The translations under genes were made by a program, and so were the position numbers. The notes below the pieces were generated by a model. That model worked only from the letters and a program-made list of their open reading frames with translations, ran no database searches and was not told the DNA's origin. Of a stretch of 64,000 nt of DNA, positions 8,593 to 18,700 are shown piece by piece (the stretch's first letter is position 1; each line of letters opens with the position of its first letter). Origin of the DNA: an uncultured Lachnospiraceae bacterium (lineage in GTDB: Bacteria; Bacillota; Clostridia; Lachnospirales; Lachnospiraceae); the NCBI GenBank assembly GCA_947165275.1, contig CAMUZQ010000003.1, positions 1 to 64,000 on the forward strand, read 5' to 3'.

Positions 8593-8598
8593 ATTATA
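8593..8598 (-). promoter_or_regulatory. -10 box of the small membrane protein/PBP operon
   Basis: A perfect TATAAT on the minus strand, within AGTATAAT, lies about 47 bp upstream of the ATG. No convincing -35 was found at 16-18 bp. Confidence 0.45.
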
Positions 8599-8628
8599 CT
8601 ATTGAAATGTGAAAAAAAAAAGTTCACG

Positions 8629-8659
8629 TTCATTTATCGGCCGAATATTGTGATAGAAT
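8629..8659 (+). promoter_or_regulatory. Extended -10 promoter abutting the lipoprotein start
   Basis: TGATAGAAT (8651-8659) is an extended -10 box (TGn then TAGAAT). A weak TTCATT lies at 8629-8634, 19 bp upstream. The expected transcription start is at or within two bases of the ATG at 8667, and no ribosome binding site is seen. A leaderless message is possible. Confidence 0.45.
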
Positions 8660-8666
8660 ACTCTCT

Positions 8667-9698
8667 ATGAAGGCCAGGCTGTTTATTTTACTGATCCTTT
8701 TACTCGCTCTCCTTACCGGAGGCTGCGGAGAGGGGGGATCAGAGGACGACAAACATATAATTCTTACTACAGGCTTTGAAGAAGGACAGCTTTTTTTGAT
8801 CGGTGACAGCAAATGCTTCATCCCTGAAGCCAGGCTCTACGTGAGGAACCTGTCAACAGGCTATGAGAAGCTTTACGGAAGCGAGATCATGGATCTCTCC
8901 GTGGGAAACACCCTTGTCTCTGATAAGCTGACCTCTCTTGCGCTGTCAAGACTTGCCCAGGTGAAAGCAATGGGGCTTCTGGCGGCAGAGCATGAGGTAA
9001 CCCTAAATGACCGTGATCTGGATAAATGCACCCAGGCCGCTGACAGATATATGCAGTCCCTGTCCGATCGCGATATATCCGATATGGGGATCGACTACGA
9101 CCTCCTCCTTTCCATGTATGAGGACTACGCCCTGGCGGATAAGGTTTATGATCATATCACCGGGGATATCAATCCTGAATACTCCGATGATGAGGCACGT
9201 ATCATAACCATTCAGCGTATACTGATAAAAGGCGCAGACGAGTCGGAAGCCCTGCAGAAGGCCAACGCTGTATATGCAAAGCTTGAACAGGGCGCAAGCT
9301 TCGATTCCCTGGTGGGCGATTATAATGAAGAGCTTCAGTCCAGATATTCCTTTGGAAAGGACAGCAGTGATTTTTCCCCGGAGTTCATCGAAGCCTGCTT
9401 CAGGCTCTCCACTGACGAGATCTCCACTCCCTTCGTAACACCGGAGGGTGTTTCCATAGTGAAATGCTTAAGCTCATATGATATGGAACAGACCGATCTG
9501 AATAAGGCCCGTATGGTCGAAAAGAAAAAAAGCGATGCCTTCAATGAGATCTACAGCGATTTCGTTGAGGATCTTTATACGGATTTTAATAACGACCTGT
9601 GGGAGGAGCAGAAGATCCCATCCGGAATGCTTGATACAGAGGAAAATTTTTTTGAAGTGTATTATGATATTTTTAACACGCCGGGATCGTCGTCATAG
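8667..9698 (+). CDS. PrsA/SurA-like parvulin-type foldase lipoprotein
   Basis: A 343-residue secreted lipoprotein. The signal peptide ends in the lipobox LTGGC, with the lipidated Cys at 20. It is then helical (SurA_N-like, about 50-165). A parvulin-like peptidyl-prolyl isomerase region lies at about 180-275, recognisable from ARIITIQRILIK, then ADESEALQKANAVYAKLEQGA and FSPEFIEACFRL. The canonical GG and active-site residues are weakly conserved, so it may be a chaperone without isomerase activity. The C-terminal part is acidic. Such proteins fold exported proteins at the membrane-wall interface, which fits its position next to the PBP operon. The ATG at 8667 is the only good start; no Shine-Dalgarno sequence is visible. 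Confidence 0.8.
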   Translation: MKARLFILLILLLALLTGGCGEGGSEDDKHIILTTGFEEGQLFLIGDSKCFIPEARLYVRNLSTGYEKLYGSEIMDLSVGNTLVSDKLTSLALSRLAQVKAMGLLAAEHEVTLNDRDLDKCTQAADRYMQSLSDRDISDMGIDYDLLLSMYEDYALADKVYDHITGDINPEYSDDEARIITIQRILIKGADESEALQKANAVYAKLEQGASFDSLVGDYNEELQSRYSFGKDSSDFSPEFIEACFRLSTDEISTPFVTPEGVSIVKCLSSYDMEQTDLNKARMVEKKKSDAFNEIYSDFVEDLYTDFNNDLWEEQKIPSGMLDTEENFFEVYYDIFNTPGSSS

Positions 9699-9755
9699 CG
9701 CTGTCACGGGACAGTCCGGCAGATATTACGGCATATTTTAAGGAAGGAAACGAAA

Positions 9756-11033
9756 ATGGAAAACTATCAGATCGACACAAAATGCGTACAGGCAGGCTAC
9801 AGACCCGGGAACGGAGAACCGAGGCAGATCCCCATCATCCAGTCCACCACATTCAAATACGACACAAGTGAGGAAATGGGAAAGCTCTTTGATCTGGAGG
9901 AATCGGGATATTTTTACACCCGGCTTCAAAACCCCACTAACGACTATGTTGCAGCGAAAATAGCGGCTCTGGAGGGAGGAACCGCAGGTATGCTCACAAG
10001 CTCCGGACAGGCTGCAAATTTCTTTGCTCTTTTCAATATATGCGAAGCCGGATCCCATATAGTTTCTTCAGCTTCAATATACGGCGGCACCTTCAATCTC
10101 ATCTCGGTAACAATGGCCAAGATGGGCATAGAGGCAACCTTTGTTTCTCCTGACTGTACCGAGGAGGAGCTGAATGCGGCATTCCGTCCTGAGACCAGGG
10201 CTGTCTTCGGAGAGACCATAGCAAATCCTGCACTCACAGTGCTTGACATAGAAAAATTTGCCCGTGCCGCGCACGATCACGGTGTCCCTCTCATTGTTGA
10301 CAATACCTTTCCCACACCCGTACACTGCCGGCCGATAGAGTTCGGGGCTGATATAGTCACTCATTCCACCACCAAATATATGGACGGCCACGGAGCCGGA
10401 GTAGGCGGAGCGATAGTTGATTCGGGAAGATTTGACTGGATGGCACATGCGGACAGCTATCCCGGACTGACTACTCCCGACGAGTCCTATCACGGAATAA
10501 TATATGCCGAAAAGTTCGGAAAAGAAGGCGCCTTTATAACAAAATGCACCTCGCAGCTTATGCGTGATCTTGGCTGTATACAATCGCCGCAGAATGCTTT
10601 TCTTCTGAATCTGGGTCTGGAATCGCTGCATGTAAGGATGGCACGCCACGCCTCAAACGGTCTCGCTATAGCCGAATACCTGTCAGGTCATCCGAAAGCA
10701 GCGCATGTAAGCTATCCCCATCTTAAAGAGGATCCTTACTATGATCTTGCTATGAAGTACATGCCCGAAGGCGGATGCGGTGTGGTATCCTTTGAGATAG
10801 AGGGCGGCCGTCCCGCTGCAGAGGCCTTCATGAGCAGACTCAGGCTTGCGGCAATAGAAACCCATGTCGCCGATGCGAGAACCTGCTGCCTGAATCCTGC
10901 GACATCCACTCACAGACAGATGTCGGATGAGCAGCTGAAAGCCGCCGGGATACCGGCAGGTCTCATAAGGATCTCCTGCGGTCTGGAAGCCGCGGAAGAT
11001 ATAATAGCTGATCTACAGCAGGCGCTAGTATAG
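9756..11033 (+). CDS. metY: O-acetylhomoserine aminocarboxypropyltransferase (sulfhydrylase)
   Basis: A 425-residue PLP enzyme of the Cys/Met metabolism family. It makes homocysteine (or methionine) from O-acetylhomoserine and sulfide (or methanethiol). Visible family features are the YTRLQNPT active-site Tyr segment, ALEGGTAGMLTSSGQAA, the IVDNTFPTP strand carrying the PLP-pyridine Asp, and the Schiff-base lysine in STTKYMDGHG (near residue 208). Length and the long insertion (DSYHGIIYAEKFG) fit the MetY rather than the MetB/MetC branch. The ribosome binding site AAGGAAGG lies 8-9 bases from the ATG. It follows the lipoprotein gene by 57 bp. I saw no SAM riboswitch or T-box in this gap. Its last codons and stop lie inside a 164-bp palindromic element. 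Confidence 0.92.
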   Translation: MENYQIDTKCVQAGYRPGNGEPRQIPIIQSTTFKYDTSEEMGKLFDLEESGYFYTRLQNPTNDYVAAKIAALEGGTAGMLTSSGQAANFFALFNICEAGSHIVSSASIYGGTFNLISVTMAKMGIEATFVSPDCTEEELNAAFRPETRAVFGETIANPALTVLDIEKFARAAHDHGVPLIVDNTFPTPVHCRPIEFGADIVTHSTTKYMDGHGAGVGGAIVDSGRFDWMAHADSYPGLTTPDESYHGIIYAEKFGKEGAFITKCTSQLMRDLGCIQSPQNAFLLNLGLESLHVRMARHASNGLAIAEYLSGHPKAAHVSYPHLKEDPYYDLAMKYMPEGGCGVVSFEIEGGRPAAEAFMSRLRLAAIETHVADARTCCLNPATSTHRQMSDEQLKAAGIPAGLIRISCGLEAAEDIIADLQQALV

Positions 11034-11188
11034 CGTTCGAAAAATAACTGGACTAATGCGCAGAATGCTTGCCTGAGAGTGCGTTTTCAAAAACGCAGGC
11101 GTAGCGGGCTACGCCGAGGCTTTTGGAAATGTGCTATCAGGTGAGCAGGCAAGCATTTGGTACAGTTATTTAAGAAACGCTATACTAG
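11025..11188. repeat. 164-bp long palindromic element with terminal inverted repeats
   Basis: The ends are CTAGTATAGCGTT (11025-11037) and its exact reverse complement AACGCTATACTAG (11176-11188). Further paired blocks are AAATAACTG with CAGTTATTT and ATGCTTGCCTG with CAGGCAAGCAT. The centre contains two smaller hairpins, GCGTTTT/AAAACGC and GGCGTAGC/GCTACGCC. It lies between converging metY and the symporter gene and supplies the last metY codons (Leu-Val-stop). It could be a MITE-like or REP-like dispersed element that also serves as a bidirectional terminator. Confidence 0.75.
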
Positions 11189-11198
11189 ATGCCCCTCT

Positions 11199-12590
11199 TT
11201 AGACTATAACTCCTAAAGACCGAAGGAAAAGTATAAAGAGCAGAACAGGTGTGACATATTTGACCATCAGGATATAAAGCCCTTTACGTCCGAATCTCTC
11301 GCCGTTTTTCGTGGCTTCCTTAACTATGGTCTCAGGCTTTGCGACCCATCCGATCAGCAGACAGGTTCCTATTGCAACGACAGGCATAAGGATGTAATTG
11401 CTCAGGTAGTCAAGTATGTCAAGCACCTGCCCTGTGCCGCCGTTTGGCATGGGAAGCTCAAAATACAGCACATTGTATCCGAGACAGACGACTATCCCGA
11501 TACACAGGCCTGTCACCCCCTCCAGTATCGCTGCCTTTTTCCTTGACATCCCGAATTTTTCGATCATGGAAGCCACCACAGCCTCCATTATGGATATAGA
11601 GCTGGTCAGTGCCGCAAAAAACACCATGACGAAAAAGACTGCTCCGACTATCCCTCCGATGGTGCGCATTTTGGAAAAAACAGCAGGCATGGAAATAAAA
11701 AGAAGAGAAGGTCCCGAGGCATCCATTCCCTCACGGCCCATAACCACATATATAGGCGCTATTATCATGATACCGGCAAGGAAAGCGACCCCTGTATCAA
11801 ACAATTCAATATAGTTGGCACTCCTGATAAGATTTTCCTTATCATCAAGATATGAGCCGTAAGTGATCATTATTCCCATGGCAACACTTATGGAATAAAA
11901 AAGCTGTCCCATTGCATCCAGGAGCACCTTTAGGAAGGAGCCCGGAGTGATCCCGCTCAGATCCGGCACCATATATACCTTTAATCCATCCAGTCCTGTT
12001 CTGGTAATATTGCCGTCTGTATGATGCATCGTAAGAGCAAAAACAGCTATCGCCGTGACAAGGATCACCAGTATCGGCATCAGGATCTTCGATATCCTTT
12101 CTATCCCTTTGTTTATCCCTTTATAGATAACAAAAGAATTGAAAGCAATAAACACGGCGAGCAGCACGACAGGCTCCACCGGTGATGTTATAAAGCTCGT
12201 GAAGTAACCATCCTCAGTCGCAGCAGCTCCGTTTCCGGTAAGATATACCAAAGCGTATTTCATGACCCATCCTCCGATCACACAGTAATACGGAAAGATC
12301 AGAAACGGTACGATGACTGCAAACTTGCCTATCCATCTCCAGCCGGGATGTAATTCTCCATAGGCCCTCAGCGGAGATTTCTTGGTCTTACGCCCAATGG
12401 CTATTTCCGAAACAAGCAGTGTAAAACCGAATGTTACAACCAGAACAAGATATACGACCAGAAACAGGCCTCCTCCGTTCTTCGCTGCCAGATAAGGAAA
12501 TCTCCATAGATTCCCAAGTCCTACTGCGCTTCCTGCGGCTGCGAGCACAAACCCCATGGCGCCCGAAAATGATGTCTTTTTTTTCTTCAT
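11199..12590 (-). CDS. Sodium-dependent transporter, neurotransmitter:sodium symporter (NSS/SNF) family
   Basis: A 463-residue integral membrane protein of the LeuT/TnaT/MhsT group, which imports amino acids or related compounds with sodium. The family signature in TM1, GSAVGLGNLWRFPYLAAKNGG, is complete (about 16-36). It is followed by a run of hydrophobic helices consistent with 11-12 membrane segments, and the unwound TM6 region matches LLDAMGQLFYSISVAMG. Substrate cannot be read from the sequence. Its size (under about 500 residues) is normal for bacterial members. An AGAGGT site precedes the ATG at 12590. It is downstream of tex on the same strand but has its own promoter. Confidence 0.93.
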   Translation of the reverse strand: MKKKKTSFSGAMGFVLAAAGSAVGLGNLWRFPYLAAKNGGGLFLVVYLVLVVTFGFTLLVSEIAIGRKTKKSPLRAYGELHPGWRWIGKFAVIVPFLIFPYYCVIGGWVMKYALVYLTGNGAAATEDGYFTSFITSPVEPVVLLAVFIAFNSFVIYKGINKGIERISKILMPILVILVTAIAVFALTMHHTDGNITRTGLDGLKVYMVPDLSGITPGSFLKVLLDAMGQLFYSISVAMGIMITYGSYLDDKENLIRSANYIELFDTGVAFLAGIMIIAPIYVVMGREGMDASGPSLLFISMPAVFSKMRTIGGIVGAVFFVMVFFAALTSSISIMEAVVASMIEKFGMSRKKAAILEGVTGLCIGIVVCLGYNVLYFELPMPNGGTGQVLDILDYLSNYILMPVVAIGTCLLIGWVAKPETIVKEATKNGERFGRKGLYILMVKYVTPVLLFILFLRSLGVIV

Positions 12591-12640
12591 GAACCTCTTA
12601 CCTCTTTAGATCTTTTCTTCTGCCAATCTGAATATAAAGC

Positions 12641-12669
12641 AGTATCATACTCTGGTAGTATAATGTCAA
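12641..12669 (-). promoter_or_regulatory. Promoter of the sodium symporter gene
   Basis: A perfect -35 TTGACA (12669-12664), a 17-bp spacer and a -10-like GATACT (12646-12641) lie in the short gap after the tex stop. Confidence 0.5.
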
Positions 12670-12682
12670 ATTCCTGTCCTGA

Positions 12683-15022
12683 CTACTTACGTCTGTGTGC
12701 CATTATATAGCCTATCGTACCCGGAGCAAACTCCTCCTTCCCGGCTCTGTCTTTTTTTCTTTTATCCGCACGGCCGGAATTTCCGTTTGAAAGGCTCTTC
12801 TGCTTATCCCTTTTCCCATGATCCGGCGATGCCCCCTCTCCTGTCATGGAAAGAGAGATCCTTCCTTTCTTTTCATCGACCTCGAGAACGGTCACATCCA
12901 CCACATCTCCTACAGATACGACCTCCAGAGGGTGCCTGATGAATCTGTCCGACATCCTCGAGATATGGACCAGACCATCCTCATGAACTCCTATGTCCAC
13001 AAAAGCTCCGAAATCAATGACGTTCCTTACCGTACCCTTAAGCTTCATTCCGGGTTTAAGATCCTTCATCTCAAGCACATCCGACCGCAGTACGGGGACC
13101 GGCAGATCCTCTCTGGGATCGCGCGCCGGTTTTTCCAGCTCTGAAAGGATATCCTCAAGCGTGATCTCTCCACAGCCCATCTCCTCGGCCAATGCCCGCC
13201 TGTCCTTGATATTCTTCCTGAATGAACGTATCTTTTCCTCGTCTCTGATGCCGCATCCGATTTTTCGGAGCAGAGCTCTGGCGCTGTCATAGGACTCCGG
13301 ATGTACTGCTGTCGCATCCAGCATCTCTTCTCCGTCAAGGATCCTGCAGAAGCCTGCACACTGTTCATATGTCCTGGGACCGAGCTTCGCCACCTTTTTA
13401 AGCTCCTGCCTGGTGCGGAACCTGCCGTTGGTCTCTCTGTATGAGACTATGTTTTTTGCAACGGTATCAGATATTCCCGAGATATAGGAGAGCAATGAGA
13501 ACGAGGCCGTATTCAGATCCACTCCTACACTGTTGACCGCATCCTCGACCACTCCTGACAGAGTCTCTGTCAGCTTCTTCTGGTTCATGTCATGCTGGTA
13601 CTGCCCCACTCCGATGGATCTGGGCTCAATCTTTACAAGCTCGGATAAGGGATCCTGTACTCGCCTTGCAATAGATGCGGCGCTTCTTTGTCCCACATCA
13701 AATTCCGGGAATTCCTCAGTTGCCAGCCTGCTCGCTGAATATACACTGGCTCCGGCCTCATTTGTTATCACATAATGAACCTTCTGTTCCGGTATTTCCT
13801 TCAAAAGCTCTGCCACTACCTGTTCCGACTCCCTTGACGCCGTACCGTTTCCTATGGATATCAGGGTTATCCTGTGTCTGGCAATAAGCTCCTTCAGTAT
13901 CTTTTTTGACTCCTCGATCTTATTATGGGGTGCAGTAGGATAGATAACTCTGGTTTCAAGCACCTTCCCTGTCGGATCTACAACAGCCAGCTTGCAGCCT
14001 GTCCTGAAGGCCGGGTCCCAGCCAAGTACCGTCTGTCCTGCGATCGGAGGCTGCATTAGAAGCTGCTTCAGGTTTTTTCCGAAAACCTCTATCGCTCCGT
14101 CCTCGGCTTTTTCCGTAAGCTCGTTTCTGATCTCCCTCTCTATTGACGGCTTTATCAGCCTTTCATAGGAGTCGGCTGCAGCCTCTCTGATCAGCAGAGA
14201 TGTATAAGGATTATCTGATACAAGGAGCTGCTTTTCAAGATATGACATGATCCTGTCTTCCGGAGCAATGACAGACACACTGAGAAACTTTTCTGCCTCC
14301 CCCCTGTTTATTGCAAGCACCCTGTGACCTGCGATCCTGCTTATCTCCTCCTCATATGAATAGTAATTACTGTATACGGATTCAGCTTCCTTTTCCTTCC
14401 CCTCGGATACGATCCTGCCCTCATCCCTGGTCATCCTCCTGATATGCTCTCTGAAATCCGCATCATCGGAGATCTGCTCGGCTATTATGTCCGAAGCACC
14501 GGCTATGGCCGCTGCCACATCTATCACTTCCTTCTCTGCAGCAGCGATCTGGTCCTCTTTGCTGTCCGAGTCAGGAGTGATCTTTCCTGTCACATACTTT
14601 GCCGCTTCATTCTCTACAGGTTCTGCGGCATCCTGCCTTAATATATAATCTGCCAGCGGCTGCAGCCCTCTCCTTCTGGCAGCCTCAGCCCTTGTCTTTT
14701 TCTTTTGTTTATACGGTCTGTAAAGATCCTCTACTGTCACAAGCTTATCAGCTGCAAGAATAGAGGCTTTCAGCTCCTCCGTAAGCTTTCCCTGGCCGTC
14801 GATCAGTCCTATGACCTCCTGCTTTCTGTCTTCAAGATTTCTCAGATATTCCAACCGTGCAGAAAGCAGTCTCAGCTGCTCATCATCAAGACTTCCGGTA
14901 GCTTCCTTTCTGTATCTTGCGATAAAGGGGATCGTATTTCCCTCATCTATAAGCTTTATCGCTGCATCCACCTGCCAGGTCTGTGCCTTTATGTCCTTAG
15001 CTATCAATGCCGTAATATCCAT
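12683..15022 (-). CDS. tex: Tex-family RNA-binding transcription accessory protein
   Basis: A protein of about 779 residues. Tex proteins bind nucleic acid and influence transcription and termination. The order is typical: N-terminal helical HTH-like region (about 1-200), YqgF/RNase H-like domain (about 325-420, with GQTVLGWDPAFRTGCKLA), helix-hairpin-helix repeats (about 490-560, with VGVDLNTASFSLLSYISGIS), and an S1 domain (about 645-715, with GMKLKGTVRNVIDFGAFVDIG). A basic tail of about 50 residues closes it (KRDKQKSLS, then KRKKDRAGKEE). I place the start at ATG 15022, where AAAGGA stands six bases upstream. The in-frame ATG at 15037 has GGAGG touching it, too close to use. Monocistronic in appearance. 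Confidence 0.95.
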   Translation of the reverse strand: MDITALIAKDIKAQTWQVDAAIKLIDEGNTIPFIARYRKEATGSLDDEQLRLLSARLEYLRNLEDRKQEVIGLIDGQGKLTEELKASILAADKLVTVEDLYRPYKQKKKTRAEAARRRGLQPLADYILRQDAAEPVENEAAKYVTGKITPDSDSKEDQIAAAEKEVIDVAAAIAGASDIIAEQISDDADFREHIRRMTRDEGRIVSEGKEKEAESVYSNYYSYEEEISRIAGHRVLAINRGEAEKFLSVSVIAPEDRIMSYLEKQLLVSDNPYTSLLIREAAADSYERLIKPSIEREIRNELTEKAEDGAIEVFGKNLKQLLMQPPIAGQTVLGWDPAFRTGCKLAVVDPTGKVLETRVIYPTAPHNKIEESKKILKELIARHRITLISIGNGTASRESEQVVAELLKEIPEQKVHYVITNEAGASVYSASRLATEEFPEFDVGQRSAASIARRVQDPLSELVKIEPRSIGVGQYQHDMNQKKLTETLSGVVEDAVNSVGVDLNTASFSLLSYISGISDTVAKNIVSYRETNGRFRTRQELKKVAKLGPRTYEQCAGFCRILDGEEMLDATAVHPESYDSARALLRKIGCGIRDEEKIRSFRKNIKDRRALAEEMGCGEITLEDILSELEKPARDPREDLPVPVLRSDVLEMKDLKPGMKLKGTVRNVIDFGAFVDIGVHEDGLVHISRMSDRFIRHPLEVVSVGDVVDVTVLEVDEKKGRISLSMTGEGASPDHGKRDKQKSLSNGNSGRADKRKKDRAGKEEFAPGTIGYIMAHRRK

Positions 15023-15122
15023 ATCCCATCCTTTCATCCTCCACTTCGCAACATTACACAGTATAACACAGATTAAAGGATTTCATCAGAAAATCATTAA
15101 TCCCGTGAAGTCAGAATGAAAC

Positions 15123-15151
15123 TTGCAGACACCATTTCATGCATATATAAT
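15123..15151 (+). promoter_or_regulatory. Promoter of the zinc-ribbon membrane protein gene
   Basis: TTGCAG (15123-15128), 17-bp spacer and perfect TATAAT (15146-15151). The predicted start near 15158 leaves a leader of about 30 or 85 nt, depending on which start codon is used. Confidence 0.65.
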
Positions 15152-15241
15152 AGTCGTACTGCACCTTAAGGGTCAGACAGCTGATCCATGATCCATTATG
15201 TTGCCATGGCGGACATCGCCTTCTTTGGTTTTGAGATAATA

Positions 15242-15742
15242 ATGCTCAGATACTGCACTGAATGTCATAAAGACTTTGATTTTCCACCCCTTGCCGTTTC
15301 CGGCAGGGAAGACCTTATATGTCCTGAATGCGGCAGTTTGATCGACAAGAACAGCCGGAACCCTGCGGGAAAGGAAACAGCTGAAAGGACAGAAGAAAAC
15401 ATAGGAAACGCATATGCCCGCCTTCTGCATTTGTCCTATATCTTCTACCTCACGATAAGCATCCTCGGGATCATCTCCTGGTTTGCGGGACTGCACGGTG
15501 TGTTGTATGTCTTAACCATGATCTCACTGACTGCCTTTATCCTGCAGCTGATCACGGGAACACTGATATTCAGGCTCGGTCTTATCCTTCTCCCTGCAGG
15601 AGCCGTCATCGGCTATATGGTTTTCGGATCGGTCGACGGAGCCTGTCTCGGGATCCACCTGGTTTTCTTTATCCGGCATCTTATCAGGGATATTATTTAC
15701 GGACTGGTTTTCAGGTTCATACAATGGACCTCAGGCTGCTGA
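15242..15742 (+). CDS. Zinc-ribbon membrane protein of unknown function
   Basis: About 166 residues. The N-terminus is a zinc ribbon with CTEC and, 20-odd residues later, CPEC (residues about 5-35 of this start). A charged linker and about three to four hydrophobic helices follow (LSYIFYLTISILGIISWF, then LYVLTMISLTAFILQLITG). Proteins of this build are common in Lachnospiraceae and mostly uncharacterised. I take MLRYCTECHK as the start because ribbon proteins of this sort begin there; the frame is open to an ATG at 15188, and neither start has a good ribosome binding site. It converges on sbcC, with a GC hairpin (15746-15760) in between. Confidence 0.65.
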   Translation: MLRYCTECHKDFDFPPLAVSGREDLICPECGSLIDKNSRNPAGKETAERTEENIGNAYARLLHLSYIFYLTISILGIISWFAGLHGVLYVLTMISLTAFILQLITGTLIFRLGLILLPAGAVIGYMVFGSVDGACLGIHLVFFIRHLIRDIIYGLVFRFIQWTSGC

Positions 15743-15774
15743 CCGCCCGGCTGCGCCGGGTATTGGAAGCATTC

Positions 15775-18700
15775 TCACAATCCGGTTTCCACAGACAGCG
15801 TGCTCCCGTCTTTTGCCTTTCTGACCCTGATCTGCTGGGGGATATTTTCCATTAATTCCTCTCTGTGGCTTATGATCCCCACCAGCTTGCTGGTACCTGA
15901 CAGATTGATAAGGATATCCATTGCATTCTCTATTGACTTACGGTCCAGAGTACCGAAGCCTTCGTCAACAAACAGCGCATCCATCTGAATACCGCCAAGG
16001 TTCATCGAAACAGTGTCGGATAAGCCCAGAGCGAGGCTAAGAGATGCCTTAAAGCTCTCTCCTCCGGACAGATTTCCTACAGGTCTTCTATGACCGGTCG
16101 AATTATCAAGAACCTCCAGATCAAGGAAGGTATTGCTCTTCTTTCCCGGCGAGTCCTCCTGGCGGTACAATTCATACCGGCCTTCACTCATGGGAAGAAG
16201 CCTCCTGTTTGCCGCTGCGATGATTCCATCAAAGCCTGCTGCCTGAATATACTGTTCAAGGGTGATCTTTCCATTGCCGGTCGTACCCTTGACAAGATCA
16301 TATAATCTGGTGCATATATCATTTTCCTTCCTTGCTTTTTCCAGTTCAGCCTCCTGTGATGATATCCTCTCCAGCCTTTCCTCATTTCCATTGAGCCTGT
16401 TCTTTATGGAATTGGACGCATCGCGTTTTTTCGTCACCTCGGCCTCCAGGCTCCCGCACTTTTTTTTCAGCTGGTCGACATCTATGACCTGACGCCCCCC
16501 GGCATCCTTTTCGGCCTCCTCCAGCTGCCTCTTATTCGTGACAAGCTCCTGCCTGTAGCTGCTGATCTCCTCATCCGTCTCGGCGATCGAAGCTTCTGTC
16601 AAAACATATCCGAGCATATCTTCGATGGAATCAAACCTGTTTTTCTTTACTGCAGCCTCCAGCTTCTGCTTTCTTTCCTCTTTCTCCTTTTCTTCCTTCC
16701 TGATCGATTTTTCCAGTGTTTCCAGTACTGATCTCTCCGATGTCAGGGTTTCATCTGCCTTTTTGGCTTCCTCCTCTGATCTTTCGATCTGATCCAGAAT
16801 ACTCTTTTTCTCTGTCCGGGCTTTATTCCTCTCGGCCTCTGCCATCTCCCAGCTGTCAAACGCCAGCTTTGTCAGAGTTTTCAATACGGCTTCCTTCTCA
16901 GCCCTGGTTTTTTCCGTGATCAGCTTTCTTTTTGAGAACTCATCCTTATCCTGCTCCAGCGCCTCTGTCTTTTGCCCCTGTGCATCCTCAAGATCCTTTT
17001 CCGCTTTTGCAAGAAGCCTGCTGTCCTTCTCCAAAGCCTTCTGCTGTCTGATATTCTCCCGGATCCTGTCATTGACGGTTCCCTGTGCCTCCTTTATCTC
17101 CTTTATCAGATCATCTGAGCCTTTATCCGTATACCTGAGATCCAGCAGTCTGTTCTCCAGGCAGCCAAGGATATCGGACCGCATCCGGTCCTCATATTCC
17201 GACAGCGCGGTCCTGGCTGTTTCTGCAGCTATATTTGTCTCAGCCTTTTCAGCTTGAAGAGCTGCTTCCCTGTCCTTCAGGTACTTAAATTCCTCCTCGG
17301 TAACAGCCTCACCCGGGATCTTTGCCGGCTCCGGGTGATGCAAGGACCCACAGACAGGACATTTCTGTCCCTCCTCCAGCCCCTCCGCCAGTATGCCTGC
17401 ACGGCAGTCATCCAGGATCCTCTCTGCTTCTATTCTTTCTTCAGCAGCCTTCCCGTATGCCCGGGAAGCTTTCATATACGCCTTTTGCTTTTCCTCCAGA
17501 TCCTTTTTTTTACTCTCCATATCAGGGATCCCCCTGTTTATGATCGTATCGATACTATCAAGCAGATCCTGATACTGCTCACGAAGGACTCTGATCTCCG
17601 TCAGTTTTTCCGGCGTGCCTTTAAGCTTCCTTATGATATCCCTCAGACTGTCGATCTCGGCCTTTAGGGCATCACCCCTCTCCTCCAGCACCCTGTTTTC
17701 TTCTGCAAAGCCCTCCGTCTCCACCCTGAGCCTGTCTATCTCACCCATAAGCTTATCTCTTTGCTGATATTTCTCCTCTTCCTCCTCAAGCCTGTCTATC
17801 AGCTTTTGAAGCCTGTCTGCTTCAGGCTGCCTGCTCATCGCTTTCAACAATTCTTCCTTAGCCTCATCTGCTCTACATGATGCGGATTTTACCTTTTCTT
17901 TCTTCTCTTCTATCTGTGCTTTTATTTCCTTTACAGTTCCTTCCTTTTCTTTCCACGATAAATAAGCAGGATTCACCTCCCTGGAAGCCAGTTTCTGTCT
18001 GGCTGACAGAGCTTCCTTTTCCTCAATTTCATTTTTTTTATCTTTAAGCTCCCTTTCTTTTTCCCTGAGGGTCTCAAGCCGGGCAATCATAGTATTATTG
18101 GTTTCAGCTGTTGCAAGGGCTTCTCTGCACCTGTCATATTCCTTTTCAACAGCCTTCAGCTCAAGAGCCGCGCTTTCTGACTTTTTTCTGTCCGAATCTG
18201 TCAGAGCCTTGACCATTTCGATGATCCTTCCTGGATCCCATGCGCTTCCCGATCCTTTTACACACGTCTGAAGATCGGATAAGGCCCCTGCAAGCTCATC
18301 CTCCGCATCTGCCGAAACATCCTCAAAATACTGTATGATACTGTCCTCGATCTTTGTTTTTGTTCTGCCTGCAGCATCCATTCGAGCCTTTAAGCCGTAT
18401 TCAATTTTGTTATACCCGCCTGTCTGAAAGATCGTACGAAGGATCTTCGTTCTGTCCTCCGTCCTGGCATTGAGCAGGGACCAGAACTCTCCCTGAGCGA
18501 TCATCGCGATCTGCTTGAATTGCTTTTCATCAATATGAAGAAGTTCCTTTACTGCTTCATTTACCTGGGTCTTCCCCTCTATCGGCGCGCTGTCTTCCGA
18601 ATAAAGGATGGCATTTTCCCTGACTGAGGTTAAACCGGTACCACGCTGCTTCCTGCGCTCATACTCAGGTCTTCGCCAGACATGGTAATCCCGTCCCTGA

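Noticed and set aside
9699-9755. SAM riboswitch or T-box before metY
   Set aside because: The gap is 57 bp and holds no conserved riboswitch or T-box core; only a ribosome site is visible.
15743-15774. Terminator between the zinc-ribbon gene and sbcC
   Set aside because: CCCGGC-TGC-GCCGGG can form a 6-bp stem but neither strand has a U tract after it, so I mention it only within the gene entry.
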